Shown here piece after piece: positions 10,711-21,204 of a DNA stretch of 64,000 nt. The notes beneath the pieces are model-generated. The model searched no databases and was not told the origin of the DNA. It saw only the letters and a program-made list of their open reading frames with translations. Numbering within the stretch: the stretch's first letter is position 1; the number at the start of each line of letters is the position of its first letter. Origin of the DNA: Synechococcus sp. MU1642 (lineage in GTDB: Bacteria; Cyanobacteriota; Cyanobacteriia; PCC-6307; Cyanobiaceae); NCBI RefSeq assembly GCF_020514115.1, contig NZ_VTKZ01000003.1, forward strand, positions 62,001 to 126,000, given 5' to 3'. The translations under genes were made by a program, and so were the position numbers.

Positions 10711-11667
10711 ATGGCGCTTGGTTCCGTTGTCGTCTGTCTCGGTGAAGCCTTGATCGATCGGCTTGGGCCGCCCGGAGGTAATCCCGAGGTGGATCGGCCG
10801 GTGGACGACCGTTTGGGAGGAGCGCCAGCGAATGTGGCCTGTGGATTGGCCCGCTTGGGGACCCCCGTGGCCTTTGTTGGTCGCTTGGGGCAGGACGCCA
10901 TCGGCGAGGCCTTTTCCAGATTGTTTGCTGAGCGTGGTGTCGATACCGAGCTGCTGCAGCGGGATGCCGAGCGTCCCAGTCGAATCGTGTTGGTGCGCCG
11001 TGCGCTGGATGGGGAACGGCAGTTTCAGGGCTTTGCCGGGGATCAAGGGGCTGGTTTCGCCGACCAGGCTTTGGAGCCGGCTGCGTTGCCTCAGGTCCGA
11101 TGGTTGCTGATTGGCACACTGCCTTTAGCAGCACCAACGTCGGCTTCGGGCTTGTTGTCGGCCGTGCGCCAGGCCCGGAGCCAAGGAACGGCGATGGCCC
11201 TTGATGTGAACTGGCGCCCCACTTTTTGGGATGTCACCGCTGATCCGGGGGCAGGGCCGTCCTCAGCAGCGAAGGCTGCGATTCAACCGCTTCTGGACCA
11301 GGCGGCTCTGATCAAGTTGGCGCGGGAGGAAGCGCTTTGGTTCTTCAACACTGACGATCCCGGCGCGATTCAGCAGGCTTTGCCCCAGCGGCCGGATGTG
11401 GTGGTGACCGATGGAGCGGCCCCCGTGCGCTGGCAATTGGGTGCTGACTCAGGTCAGCAGTGCGCCTTTCAGCCCTCCGCCGTGGTGGACACCACCGGTG
11501 CCGGCGATGCCTTCACGGCCGGGCTCTTGCACTGGTGGGCCGCCGCGCCCCCTGAGCGCATCCGTTTTGCTGCCGCCTGTGGTGCCTTGGTCTGCGGCGG
11601 TGCCGGTGCTATTGATCCGCAGCCCACGCAGGCTCAGGTGGAGGCCTTCCTGGGAGCGGTGAGCTGA
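10711..11667 (+). CDS. PfkB-family sugar kinase, probable fructokinase
   Basis: A 318-residue ribokinase-fold kinase. It opens with VVCLGEALIDRLGP, then the substrate-side GGAPANVACGLARLG motif and FVGRLGQDAIGEAF, and ends with the PfkB signature DTTGAGDAFTAGLL containing the catalytic Asp and anion hole. These features fit bacterial fructokinase (fructose + ATP to fructose-6-phosphate), which would process sucrose breakdown products; other ketoses are possible. ATG 10711 is preferred over the upstream GTG 10693. Its last 34 bases overlap the convergent tsaE gene. Confidence 0.85.
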   Translation: MALGSVVVCLGEALIDRLGPPGGNPEVDRPVDDRLGGAPANVACGLARLGTPVAFVGRLGQDAIGEAFSRLFAERGVDTELLQRDAERPSRIVLVRRALDGERQFQGFAGDQGAGFADQALEPAALPQVRWLLIGTLPLAAPTSASGLLSAVRQARSQGTAMALDVNWRPTFWDVTADPGAGPSSAAKAAIQPLLDQAALIKLAREEALWFFNTDDPGAIQQALPQRPDVVVTDGAAPVRWQLGADSGQQCAFQPSAVVDTTGAGDAFTAGLLHWWAAAPPERIRFAAACGALVCGGAGAIDPQPTQAQVEAFLGAVS

Positions 11668-12149
11668 GCGAGCCGGCCTTCGTCCTGGTGAATCAGCTCG
11701 AGCCTCCAGGCTTCCGGCAGATCAAGACCCAGCCGTTCCGGCCACTCCACGGCCATTAACGCTCCTGCCGCGCGCGCCTCTTCTTCTTCCTGCAGAAACA
11801 GCTCATCGGCGGCGGCCGGGTGCTCCAGGCGATAGAGATCGAGATGCACCAGCTGCGGTGTTCCCTGGGGATAGTGCTGCGCTAAGGCAAAGGTGGGGCT
11901 AGTGATCGGCTCGCTGATCCCGAGGCCTTCGGCCAGCCCCTGCACCAGCGATGTTTTGCCGGCCCCCAGGGGGCCACTGAGTAGAAGAATTGCTTCCCGT
12001 GGAAGTTCGCGAGCGAGGGATCGGCCTAGGGCCTGGGTCGTCTCAATGGTCTCAAGAGCCCAGACATGCCCTGTAGAGTCCGGCTCAAGCGAGCCCGAAG
12101 CCTCGGCGTCTCTGCAGAGATTCAACTCCACGTTTGCTTTAGGGAGCAT
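11634..12149 (-). CDS. tsaE: tRNA threonylcarbamoyladenosine biosynthesis protein TsaE
   Basis: ATPase that supports TsaD/TsaB in making t6A37 in ANN-reading tRNAs. The P-loop [21 protein letters not shown], the ITSPTF switch and the [10 protein letters not shown] Walker B-like segment are diagnostic. The start is uncertain: ATG at 12147-12149 gives 171 residues with a non-conserved N-terminal stretch, while the family usually begins about 20 residues before the [15 protein letters not shown] helix. The start region lies 7 bases from the divergent ahcY start, so the two genes share a very small regulatory space or each promoter sits inside the other gene. Overlaps the sugar kinase 3' end by 34 bases. 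Confidence 0.88.
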   Translation of the reverse strand: MLPKANVELNLCRDAEASGSLEPDSTGHVWALETIETTQALGRSLARELPREAILLLSGPLGAGKTSLVQGLAEGLGISEPITSPTFALAQHYPQGTPQLVHLDLYRLEHPAAADELFLQEEEEARAAGALMAVEWPERLGLDLPEAWRLELIHQDEGRLAQLTAPRKAST

Positions 12150-12156
12150 TAAAACC

Positions 12157-13587
<1,431 letters not shown>

Positions 13588-13621
13588 TCACGATCCAGCG
13601 GATCGAAATCTGATCCTCACG

Positions 13622-13668
13622 GCCCCATGGAAGACTTGCGCCATCCAGCGCAGTCTCCATGGGGCTTT
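13622..13668 (+). terminator. Long hairpin after ahcY that contains the dedA start codon
   Basis: The left arm at 13622-13641 (GCCCCATGG ... GCGC) and the right arm at 13648-13665 (GCGC ... CCATGGGGC) are almost perfect inverted repeats around a six-base loop, with one bulged base, and TTT follows. It fits an intrinsic terminator of ahcY, although the T-run is short. The annotated dedA ATG (13659-13661) lies in the right arm, so the structure could also block dedA translation. Confidence 0.65.
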
Positions 13669-14318
13669 CTGATTTGATCACACAGCTGCCGGAGTTGATC
13701 GGCCAGGCGGTTGAGGCGAACCAGTGGCTGGGTTACACCGCGATTTTCGCGGCGATGTTTCTCGAGAATCTGTTCCCGCCGATCCCGTCTGAGCTGATCA
13801 TGCCCCTGGGGGGCTTTTATGTGCAGCAGGGTCAGCTTGACCTTGTGCCTGTGGTCCTGGCCGGTTTGCTGGGCACGGTCCTCGGCGCCTTGCCCTGGTA
13901 TGGCATCGGACGGTTAATCAACGAGGAACGGATCGAAGCTTGGTTGCAACGTCACGGTCGTTGGATTGGCATCAGTGCCGATGAGTTGGCCCGCAGCCGC
14001 CGCTGGTTCAGCCGCTATGGCACCGCGCTGGTGTTCTGGGGGCGTCTGGTTCCTGGCATTCGCACGCTGATCTCAGTGCCGGCAGGCATTGAAATGATGT
14101 CGATGGCGCCGTTCCTGGTCTGGACCACTGCCGGCAGCCTGATCTGGACGGTTCTGCTCACCGTGGCAGGCATGGTTCTCGGAGAGGGCTACAGCAACGT
14201 TGAGATCTGGATTGACCCTGTCTCCAAAGCAGTGAAGGTGCTGCTGGTGGTGTCGGTGCTGGCTGGCGCGATTTGGGTGGGCCTGCGCATCTGGCGCCGG
14301 CGTCAGTCCTCCGACTGA
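13659..14318 (+). CDS. DedA family membrane protein
   Basis: A 219-residue polytopic membrane protein of the DedA/VTT family, whose members act as undecaprenyl-phosphate or phospholipid flippases and support envelope integrity. Conserved pieces: FLENLFPPIPSELIMPLGG, the amphipathic re-entrant segment with E and P residues, ALPWYGIGRLI, and the GRLVPGIRTLISVPAGIEMM motif with the functional Arg residues. The ATG at 13659 lies inside the hairpin after ahcY; TTG codons downstream (for example 13674) are possible alternative starts. Convergent with ssb, 34 bases apart. Confidence 0.88.
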   Translation: MGLSDLITQLPELIGQAVEANQWLGYTAIFAAMFLENLFPPIPSELIMPLGGFYVQQGQLDLVPVVLAGLLGTVLGALPWYGIGRLINEERIEAWLQRHGRWIGISADELARSRRWFSRYGTALVFWGRLVPGIRTLISVPAGIEMMSMAPFLVWTTAGSLIWTVLLTVAGMVLGEGYSNVEIWIDPVSKAVKVLLVVSVLAGAIWVGLRIWRRRQSSD

Positions 14319-14352
14319 TCACCGGCGTGGGGGCCTCCCTCTGGCCGGGGGC

Positions 14353-14730
14353 TCAGAAGGGGATGTCCTCATCGGAGGCCTGGCCGCCAAAGCTGCCGGC
14401 GGCCTCCTGGCTGTCGCGTTTGGAGCCGAGCAGTTCGAGCCGGTCAACACGCACCACAGGCTTGCTGCGCTCTTCACCGCTGGCACGGTCGGTCCAGCGA
14501 TCAAGCTTGAAGCTGCCAATGATGCCGAGTAGGGATCCCTTCTTCACGTAGTCCGCGGCGACCTGAGCCTGCTTGCCCCAGATCTCAAGGTTGAACCAGT
14601 CGGGCTCATCGTCGCGGCTGCGACGGTTCACCGCCATGGTGAGGTTGGCCACCATGCTGCCTGATTCGAAGTAACGCACTTCGGGATCGCGGCCGGCACG
14701 GCCGACGAGGGTGACTGAATTAACGCCCAT
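14353..14730 (-). CDS. ssb: Single-stranded DNA-binding protein
   Basis: An OB-fold SSB, 125 residues from ATG 14730 (NSVTLVGRAGRDPEVRYF start); an upstream in-frame ATG at 14760 would add 10 residues. The core shows SGSMVANLTMAVNRR, the DWFNLEIWGKQAQVAADYVKKG segment and the basic strand IGSFKLDRW. The end DEDIPF is the acidic-hydrophobic tip that recruits partner proteins. The linker is short, as in cyanobacterial SSBs. Divergent from mreB, with about 135 bases between. Confidence 0.95.
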   Translation of the reverse strand: MGVNSVTLVGRAGRDPEVRYFESGSMVANLTMAVNRRSRDDEPDWFNLEIWGKQAQVAADYVKKGSLLGIIGSFKLDRWTDRASGEERSKPVVRVDRLELLGSKRDSQEAAGSFGGQASDEDIPF

Positions 14731-14865
14731 AGACAATTCATCTCCGGAATTTGGACTCATGATGCGGCACCGGTTGAGTGACTGCTTTTAATGAGTTCCA
14801 CCCAAGCCGCTGGGTGTAACAGGCAAGTGCTCAGAACGCCCTTATGATCCGGCGACCTGACTGCG

Positions 14866-15924
14866 GTGTCTGTGTTCTTCCGTCGTTTCCAGCTGTCGCG
14901 CGACATCGGCATCGACCTGGGCACCGCCAACACTCTTATATACGTTTCAGGACGCGGCATCGTGTTGCAGGAGCCCTCCGTAGTGGCTCTCGACCTCGAG
15001 CGAGGCACCACCATGGCCGTGGGCGATGAAGCCAAGTTGATGCTTGGGCGTACCCCCGGAAACATCCGGGCTGTCCGTCCGCTGCGCGACGGGGTGATTG
15101 CGGATTTTGATGCCGCCGAACAGATGCTCAAAACCTTCATCACCAAGGGCAATGAGGGGCGCGGAATCATGGCGCCACGTCTGGTGGTGGGCATTCCCAG
15201 TGGCGTGACTGGCGTGGAGCGGCGCGCAGTGCGAGAAGCCGGTATGGCTGGTGCCCGTGAGGTACACCTGATCGATGAACCGGTAGCGGCAGCCATCGGT
15301 GCTGGTCTTCCGGTCACCGAGCCCGTCGGCACCATGATTGTGGATATCGGTGGCGGCACCACCGAGGTGGCTGTGTTGAGCCTTGGCGGAACGGTGCTGA
15401 GTGAATCCGTGCGTGTAGCCGGCGATGAAATCAGCGACTCCATCGGTGTGTACCTCAAAAAGGTGCACAACATGGTGGTTGGCGAGCGCACGGCTGAAGA
15501 GATCAAAATCCGCATTGGCTCCGCCTTTCCGGACGACGAATTCGATCAGCAGTCCATGGATGTGCGGGGTCTGCACTTGCTCTCTGGTTTGCCGCGCACC
15601 ATCAATCTCAAGGCCGGTGATCTGCGGGAAGCGATTGCAGAACCTCTCAACGTGATCGTCGAAGCGGTGAAGCGCACCTTGGAGCGCACGCCCCCCGAGC
15701 TAGCGGCAGACATCGTTGATCGCGGCATCATGCTGGCCGGCGGTGGCGCCCTGGTACGGGGCATCAGCGACCTAATCAGCCATGAGACCGGCATCTTTGT
15801 ACACATCGCCGAAGACCCCCTGCTCTGCGTGGTGAACGGTTGCGGCCAAGTGTTGGAGGACTGGAAGCGTCTGCAGCGGGTGGTTGATACCCCGGAATTC
15901 GTCCGCTCCGCAGCAGGCGCCTGA
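14866..15924 (+). CDS. mreB: Rod shape-determining protein MreB
   Basis: Actin-like filament protein guiding cell-wall synthesis. The 352-residue product starts with a GTG at 14866 and has the amphipathic SVFFRRFQLSRDIGIDLGTANTL N-terminus that binds membrane. ATP site: phosphate 1 DLGTANTLIY, phosphate 2 IVDIGGGTTEVAVLS and adenosine LAGGGALVRGI. First of a compact mreBCD operon: mreC begins 4 bases after its stop. Present even though marine Synechococcus cells are nearly coccoid. Confidence 0.97.
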   Translation: MSVFFRRFQLSRDIGIDLGTANTLIYVSGRGIVLQEPSVVALDLERGTTMAVGDEAKLMLGRTPGNIRAVRPLRDGVIADFDAAEQMLKTFITKGNEGRGIMAPRLVVGIPSGVTGVERRAVREAGMAGAREVHLIDEPVAAAIGAGLPVTEPVGTMIVDIGGGTTEVAVLSLGGTVLSESVRVAGDEISDSIGVYLKKVHNMVVGERTAEEIKIRIGSAFPDDEFDQQSMDVRGLHLLSGLPRTINLKAGDLREAIAEPLNVIVEAVKRTLERTPPELAADIVDRGIMLAGGGALVRGISDLISHETGIFVHIAEDPLLCVVNGCGQVLEDWKRLQRVVDTPEFVRSAAGA

Positions 15925-15928
15925 AGCC

Positions 15929-16675
15929 ATGGCCCCAACGCTCCGTCCCGGCAAGAGCCGCTGGCGTGGATTGGGGCAACTCATCCCCTGGCTGCTGTTA
16001 GTGGTGGGACTGTTGTTGGTGCGCTTAAGCAAGGGCGCTGGTTTCAGCGATGCCTACGCCTTGCTCAGCCGACCCTTCTGGCCTGGCTCTGCCCAGCGGG
16101 AATGGGTCACGGCTGCGGCGGATCTGGAGGAGCGCTCCCGTCTGCAGCTGTTGGAAAGAGATAACCGGCGCCTGCGCGGTCTGCTGGAGCTGCAGCAAAA
16201 GGGATTGGCCGATGGCGAGGTGTCAGCTGCTGTGATCTCCCGCTCGCCGCGGGGATGGTGGCAGCAGCTGCAATTGGGCAAGGGTTCGCTGCAGGGGTTG
16301 GGCCCGGGCGATGCTGTTTTGGGCCCTGGAGGCTTGGTGGGTCGCATCGCCAGCGTCACCCCTGCTACCGCTCGGGTGAAGTTGCTCACCGCGCCCGGCC
16401 ACGAAATCGGCGTTTGGCTTCCCCGCAGCCGTCGCCATGGATTACTTGTGGGCCGCGGCAGCAGTCGCCTGTCGCTCCGTTTCATCGACAAGGATCCCGA
16501 TGTGCGTCCGGGGGATCTCGTCGCCACTTCGCCGGCCAGCACCCTGTTGCCCCCCAACGTGCCGGTAGGGGTGATTCAGTCGGTGGATGAGCAGGCGGTT
16601 CCTGCGCCTACGGCGGTGGTGCAACTGATCGCAGCACCGGAGGCGATCGACTGGGTGCAAGTGCAGACGCGTTGA
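15929..16675 (+). CDS. mreC: Rod shape-determining protein MreC
   Basis: A 248-residue inner-membrane scaffold with one membrane helix (about residues 15-35, LIPWLLLVVGLLLVRL), a coiled-coil segment (about 60-90, rich in Leu, Arg and Glu) and the beta-barrel MreC core with the GPGDAVLGPGGLVGRI and DPDVRPGDLVATS motifs. ATG 15929 is chosen because the longer frame lies in mreB. It links MreB filaments to the periplasmic cell-wall machinery. Middle gene of the operon. Confidence 0.93.
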   Translation: MAPTLRPGKSRWRGLGQLIPWLLLVVGLLLVRLSKGAGFSDAYALLSRPFWPGSAQREWVTAAADLEERSRLQLLERDNRRLRGLLELQQKGLADGEVSAAVISRSPRGWWQQLQLGKGSLQGLGPGDAVLGPGGLVGRIASVTPATARVKLLTAPGHEIGVWLPRSRRHGLLVGRGSSRLSLRFIDKDPDVRPGDLVATSPASTLLPPNVPVGVIQSVDEQAVPAPTAVVQLIAAPEAIDWVQVQTR

Positions 16676-16676
16676 G

Positions 16677-17201
16677 ATGAGAACCACTGACATGCCTCGT
16701 CTGCACCGACAACCGATCTGTGTGGCCTCAGCCCTGGTAGTGCCGTTGCTGGCCTTGGCGTCGCCGCCTTGGTTGGCCATCGATGGGGTCGGTCCTGCCT
16801 GGGCCGTGCTTTGGCTGTTGCCCTGGGCTCTGGTCGACGGTCCTGTGTCGGGGGCATTGGCGGGTGTGACTTTGGGGCTGGTGCTGGATGGCCTCAACCT
16901 CGGTGGTTTGAGTCAGGTGCCGGCCTTGTTTCTGCTGGGCTGGTGGTGGGGCCGGCTGGGCCGGCGCGCAGCACCGATTCAACGCAGTCTGAATCTGGGT
17001 TTGTTGGCCTGGCTCGGTTCGGTTGGTCTTGGCTTGTCGTTGATCCTTCAGCTCTGGTTGCGTCAAGGCGGTGCATTGGATCCCCTCACCCAGAGCTGGG
17101 GTCTGCAGACTCTGTGTTGCCAGGCCCTGGTGACGGGTTTGTTGGCACCGTTGTTGGTGTCGTTGCAGTTGTTGCTCTGGCGAAGGAGGGTTCCCTCATG
17201 A
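16677..17201 (+). CDS. mreD: Rod shape-determining protein MreD (probable)
   Basis: A 174-residue, strongly hydrophobic protein with about five membrane segments, starting one base after the mreC stop. Sequence identity of MreD proteins is low; the call rests on position, size, topology and the GLVLDGLNLGGLSQVPALFLLGWWWG region, which resembles the family's conserved D-x(4)-G central helix. Its last four bases (ATGA) overlap the start of the solute-binding protein gene, so all four genes look like one transcript. Confidence 0.82.
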   Translation: MRTTDMPRLHRQPICVASALVVPLLALASPPWLAIDGVGPAWAVLWLLPWALVDGPVSGALAGVTLGLVLDGLNLGGLSQVPALFLLGWWWGRLGRRAAPIQRSLNLGLLAWLGSVGLGLSLILQLWLRQGGALDPLTQSWGLQTLCCQALVTGLLAPLLVSLQLLLWRRRVPS

Positions 17202-18505
17202 GGCTCACCCGTCGGGATCTGCTGCTGGGGGCAGCGGCTCTGGGACTCACGGCCTGCGGTCCGAAGAACCCAAGGACCAGGGCATTGGAGTTGTGGACCC
17301 TGCAATTGGCTCCAAATTTCAACCCCTACTTCGCGGATGTTTTGGGGGATTGGAGCCGCCTCAATCCGGGTGCCCCTGTGCGCTGGACGGATCTGCCCTG
17401 GGGGTCGGTGGAACGCAAGTTGCTGGCGGCGGTGTTTGCCCGCACGGCCCCGGATGTGGTGAATCTCAATCCGCCTTTTGCGGCCAACCTGGCCAGCAAG
17501 GGTGGACTGGCCGACTTGACCCCGCTGCTGCCGGCGGACGCCGCTGGCAGCTATCTGCCATCTGTATGGCAGGCCTGCCATGACCCCAATGCTGGCCAGA
17601 TCGCGGTGCCCTGGTATCTCACAGTTCGACTGAGTCTGGTGAACCGGGCCCTGTTGGATCAAGCCGGGATTGCGGCACCGCCCACCGGCTGGGACCAGGT
17701 TCCCGCTTTCGCCCGCCGCATCCGCGAGCGCACGGGCTGCTACGGCCTCTTCCTCACCACCGTTCCGGATGACTCGGCCGAGCTCCTGGAAACTTTGGTG
17801 CAGATGGGGGTGACCCTGCTGGATGACCAACGCAGGGCTGCCTTCGACAGCCCTGCGGGGCTTCGGGCCTTCCGTTTTTGGACTGATCTGTACCGGGAGG
17901 GGCTGTTGCCCCGCGAGGTGGTGAGCCAGGGGCAACGCCGGGCGATCGAGTTGTTCCAAAGCGGTGATCTGGCGCTGGCTGCTACTGGGGCGGAATTCCT
18001 GCGCAGCATTCAGACCAATGCGCCAGGGGTGGCCGTGGTGACGGAACCCCATCCCCCGGTGACCGGTGCAGATGGCACCGCCAATGTGGCCTTGATGACC
18101 TTGGCGGTGCCGCGTCAGAGCCAGCGCGCCCAAGAGGCCGTGGATCTGGCGCTTTTTCTCACCAATGCTGATCAACAGGCGCGCTTTGCAGCCGAGGCTC
18201 GGGTGTTGCCGTCGTCGCTGGAGGCCCTTGCCCGGGTGCGTGAGGCGTTGGAGCAGGAGGTTCCCGGTTCAGCCGCGGAGCGTCAGATTCGCCAGGCCCG
18301 TTTGTTGTCGGCCAGCACGTTGGACCGGGCCAGGGTGTTGGTGCCGGCGCTGCCGGGTATCAAGCGTCTGCAGAAAATCATCTACACCCAGCTGCAGCGG
18401 GCGATGTTGGCCCAGGTCAGCCCTCAGCAGGCTCTAGCAGCTGCCGCGTCGGAATGGAACAGATATGCCCGTTCTCGCTGGCCTGAGGTTGCCGGCAATT
18501 CTTAA
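17198..18505 (+). CDS. Sugar-type ABC transporter solute-binding lipoprotein
   Basis: A 435-residue extracytoplasmic binding protein of the bacterial SBP family 1. It starts TRRDLLLGAAALGLTACG: a twin-arginine pair, a hydrophobic core and a lipobox ending at Cys19, so it is probably a membrane-anchored lipoprotein. The mature part has LELWTLQLAPNFNPYF, the domain-crossing WTDLPWGSVERKLLAAV and the AVPWYLTVRLSLVNRALLDQAG hinge typical of sugar-binding members, with the C-terminal FLTNADQQ helix. No permease or ATPase gene is nearby, and it is translation-coupled to mreD by an ATGA overlap. The ligand is unknown. Confidence 0.85.
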   Translation: MRLTRRDLLLGAAALGLTACGPKNPRTRALELWTLQLAPNFNPYFADVLGDWSRLNPGAPVRWTDLPWGSVERKLLAAVFARTAPDVVNLNPPFAANLASKGGLADLTPLLPADAAGSYLPSVWQACHDPNAGQIAVPWYLTVRLSLVNRALLDQAGIAAPPTGWDQVPAFARRIRERTGCYGLFLTTVPDDSAELLETLVQMGVTLLDDQRRAAFDSPAGLRAFRFWTDLYREGLLPREVVSQGQRRAIELFQSGDLALAATGAEFLRSIQTNAPGVAVVTEPHPPVTGADGTANVALMTLAVPRQSQRAQEAVDLALFLTNADQQARFAAEARVLPSSLEALARVREALEQEVPGSAAERQIRQARLLSASTLDRARVLVPALPGIKRLQKIIYTQLQRAMLAQVSPQQALAAAASEWNRYARSRWPEVAGNS

Positions 18506-18597
18506 AACAATCGGTAAACCACCTGCGCGCCATGGTGTTTGCGTCGATCTCCATGTCCTGACAGGTAAGGTTGCACCTCGTTAAAGATTTTATTCGG

Positions 18598-19359
18598 ATG
18601 ACGGGCAACCTGCCCTCACAACCGAAAGCGACCATTCTTGTCGTTGATGACGAGGCTGCGGTCCGACGCGTTCTGGTGATGCGCCTGCAGCTGTCGGGCT
18701 ACCGCGTCATCTGCGCAGAAGATGGTGAGCAGGCTCTGGAGATGTTCCACAACGAGTCGCCCGATCTTGTGGTGCTCGATGTGATGCTGCCCAAGCTGGA
18801 TGGCTTTGCGGTATGTCGGCGCCTGCGGGCAGAATCCTGCGTACCGATTATTTTCCTATCCGCTGTTGAAGCGATCTCCGAGCGAGTCGCTGGATTGGAT
18901 CTTGGGGCTGACGACTATTTGCCCAAACCTTTTAGCCCCAAGGAACTGGAAGCTCGTATTTCAACAATTTTGCGCCGGGTGGGTCGGGGCAATGCTGTCG
19001 TTGAAAGCCGTGAATTGCCCACGGGGCAAGGTGTTTTGCGGCTGGGCGATCTGGTGGTGGATACCAACAGACGCCAAGTCACCCGAGGTTCAGAGCGGAT
19101 CAACCTCACTTATACGGAATTCAGCCTTTTGGAGTTGCTGTTCCGCGATCCCGGTCACGTTGTGCCGCGGGCAGAGATTCTTGAGCAGCTTTGGGGCTAT
19201 CCCCCCCGCCGTGCGGCAGACCTTCGCGTAGTGGATGTTTATGTGGCACGGTTGCGCGGAAAACTGGAGCCTGACCCCCGCAATCCCGAGTTAATCCTGA
19301 CAGTGCGGGGTATTGGTTATGCCTCCCAACGTATGGGTGAAGCTTCGGCAGCAGGTTGA
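18598..19359 (+). CDS. rpaB: Response regulator, OmpR/PhoB family, RpaB-like
   Basis: A 253-residue regulator with a receiver domain and a winged-helix DNA-binding domain. The acidic pocket is in ILVVDDEAAVRR, the phosphorylation Asp in LVVLDVMLPKLDG, and Lys in KPFSPKELEARI. The C-terminal domain has the YTEFSLLELLFRDPGHVVPRAEIL recognition region and ends with the VRGIGYAS motif. The FSPKELEAR linker and the long insertion between domains match RpaB (Ycf27), the high-light regulator of photosystem genes; FLSAVEAISERV replaces the usual MLTA stretch. ATG 18598 chosen. Gene name is likely, not proven. Confidence 0.85.
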   Translation: MTGNLPSQPKATILVVDDEAAVRRVLVMRLQLSGYRVICAEDGEQALEMFHNESPDLVVLDVMLPKLDGFAVCRRLRAESCVPIIFLSAVEAISERVAGLDLGADDYLPKPFSPKELEARISTILRRVGRGNAVVESRELPTGQGVLRLGDLVVDTNRRQVTRGSERINLTYTEFSLLELLFRDPGHVVPRAEILEQLWGYPPRRAADLRVVDVYVARLRGKLEPDPRNPELILTVRGIGYASQRMGEASAAG

Positions 19360-19403
19360 TTAACCCGCGGGCGGGCAGGATGGCGCCCGACTGACCTGCT
19401 TCT

Positions 19404-20912
19404 GTGTCTGAGCTGCGCGACACCCGTCTGGAAAAGGCGAAGATATTGGAGGAGATGGGGCAGGGTCCCTATGCCCTCACCTTCAACCTCAGCCACCGCA
19501 TGGCTGAACTGCAGGAGACCCACGCCGATCTACCCAAGGGGGAAGAGCGGGACGTGCGTGTTTCCGTGGCGGGACGGGTGATGACCCGCCGGGTGATGGG
19601 AAAGCTGGCCTTTTTCACCCTGGCTGATGAGACGGGCTCCATCCAGCTGTTTCTGGAGAAGGCGGGTCTGGAGGCCCAGCAGGAGGGATGGTTCAAACAG
19701 ATCACCGCGTTGGTGGACAGCGGCGACTGGCTGGGGGTGAGCGGCACCTTGCGTCGCACCGATCGCGGTGAACTGTCGGTGAAGGTGAGCGACTGGCGCA
19801 TGCTCACCAAGGCATTGCAGCCTCTTCCTGACAAGTGGCATGGTCTGGCCGACGTGGAGAAGCGCTACCGCCAGCGTTACTTGGATCTGGTGGTGTCTCC
19901 CGACAGCCGGGAAACGTTCCGGCGCCGGGCTCGCCTGGTGAGTGGCATTCGTCGCTGGCTCGATCAGCGCGATTTCCTCGAGATCGAGACCCCCGTGCTT
20001 CAGAGCGAACCTGGTGGTGCTGACGCTCGACCGTTTGAGACCCATCACAACGCCCTCGACCTGCCTCTCACCCTGCGGATTGCCACCGAGTTGCACTTGA
20101 AGCGCCTGGTGGTGGGTGGTTTTGAGCGCGTGTATGAGCTCGGCCGGATCTTCCGCAATGAAGGGGTCAGCACCCGCCATAACCCCGAGTTCACCTCGGT
20201 GGAGATCTATCAGGCCTACAGCGATTACCTCGGGATGATGGAGCTCACCGAGCAGATGGTCAGCGCGGTGTGCCAAGAGGTCTGCGGCATAACCACCATC
20301 ACCTATCAGGGCACCGAGATCGATCTGGCACCCCCGTGGCGGCGAGCCACGATGCATGATCTCGTGCAGGACGTGACGGGGCTTGATTTCAACAGCTTCA
20401 GCAGCCGGGAGGCTGCGGCGGCGGCGATGGCCGCTAAAGGCTTGCACGCCCCTGAGCTGGCCGACTCGGTGGGCCGTCTGCTCAATGAGGCCTTTGAGCA
20501 AGCGGTGGAGACGACCTTGATTCAGCCCACCTTCGTCACCGATTACCCGGTGGAGATTTCGCCCCTGGCTCGCCCCCATCGCAGCAAGCCCGGCTTGGTG
20601 GAACGCTTTGAATTGTTCATCGTTGGCCGCGAGCACGCCAATGCCTTCAGTGAGCTCACCGATCCCGTGGATCAACGCCAGCGCCTTGAGGCCCAGCAGG
20701 CGCGCAAGGCGGCGGGTGACTTAGAGGCCCAGGGGTTGGACGAGGATTTCGTCACGGCCCTGGAGGTGGGCATGCCCCCCACCGGAGGTTTGGGGATCGG
20801 CATCGACCGGCTGGTGATGCTGCTCACCGATAGCCCTTCGATTCGGGACGTGATCGCCTTCCCGCTGCTGCGGCCGGAGTCCCGCAAGGGAGAACCACCC
20901 TCAGTGGAATAA
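19404..20912 (+). CDS. lysS: Lysyl-tRNA synthetase, class II
   Basis: Charges tRNA-Lys. The 502-residue product begins at a GTG and has the N-terminal OB-fold anticodon domain ([27 protein letters not shown]) and the class II core: motif 1 near [18 protein letters not shown], motif 2 [17 protein letters not shown], motif 3 [13 protein letters not shown] at the C-terminus. The [14 protein letters not shown] loop is typical of LysRS. 44 bases after the rpaB-like gene and 27 bases before the small gene downstream. Confidence 0.96.
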   Translation: MSELRDTRLEKAKILEEMGQGPYALTFNLSHRMAELQETHADLPKGEERDVRVSVAGRVMTRRVMGKLAFFTLADETGSIQLFLEKAGLEAQQEGWFKQITALVDSGDWLGVSGTLRRTDRGELSVKVSDWRMLTKALQPLPDKWHGLADVEKRYRQRYLDLVVSPDSRETFRRRARLVSGIRRWLDQRDFLEIETPVLQSEPGGADARPFETHHNALDLPLTLRIATELHLKRLVVGGFERVYELGRIFRNEGVSTRHNPEFTSVEIYQAYSDYLGMMELTEQMVSAVCQEVCGITTITYQGTEIDLAPPWRRATMHDLVQDVTGLDFNSFSSREAAAAAMAAKGLHAPELADSVGRLLNEAFEQAVETTLIQPTFVTDYPVEISPLARPHRSKPGLVERFELFIVGREHANAFSELTDPVDQRQRLEAQQARKAAGDLEAQGLDEDFVTALEVGMPPTGGLGIGIDRLVMLLTDSPSIRDVIAFPLLRPESRKGEPPSVE

Positions 20913-20939
20913 TGGGAGAAGTGGCATGGTTCTATCCCC

Positions 20940-21203
20940 ATGAGTGGAGAACGCGTCGGGTTTCGCTTCAAGCACGCTGATGCCGTGGTCAAGCGGAATC
21001 CCCAGGGCCGTTCCCGCCGGGGATGGGTGATGGAGCCTGTGGAGCAGACCACCAGCCGTGGTACCAAAATGCCCGCCTACCGCATCCGCTGGCGCGACAG
21101 TGAGCGCCCGGAAATCGTGCTTCAGCACATGTTGATCGCTGATCCGGATCCCACACCTCCGCCCGAGGGGGTCAGTCTGGAGCCACCCGCGCCCAAGGCC
21201 TGA
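20940..21203 (+). CDS. Conserved hypothetical small protein
   Basis: An 87-residue basic protein that I do not recognise by function. It has RVGFRFKHADAVVKRNPQGR, then a GWVMEPVEQTTSRGTKMPAYRIRWRD segment which reads like a small beta-barrel, and a Pro-rich tail (DPDPTPPPEGVSLEPPAP). The pattern RWRDSERPEIVLQHML suggests an SH3/KOW-like fold. It starts at ATG 20940 after lysS and is probably in the same transcript. Its stop is one base from the convergent gene at 21205. Confidence 0.7.
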   Translation: MSGERVGFRFKHADAVVKRNPQGRSRRGWVMEPVEQTTSRGTKMPAYRIRWRDSERPEIVLQHMLIADPDPTPPPEGVSLEPPAPKA

Positions 21204-21204
21204 C

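Noticed and set aside
12050-12156. SAH riboswitch ahead of ahcY
   Set aside because: Only short GC-rich stretches are present and the region codes for TsaE; the conserved core of the SAH riboswitch could not be found.
16769-17197. Longer N-terminus of the solute-binding lipoprotein
   Set aside because: The upstream part of the frame lies over mreD, and the RR-lipobox signal starts exactly at ATG 17198.
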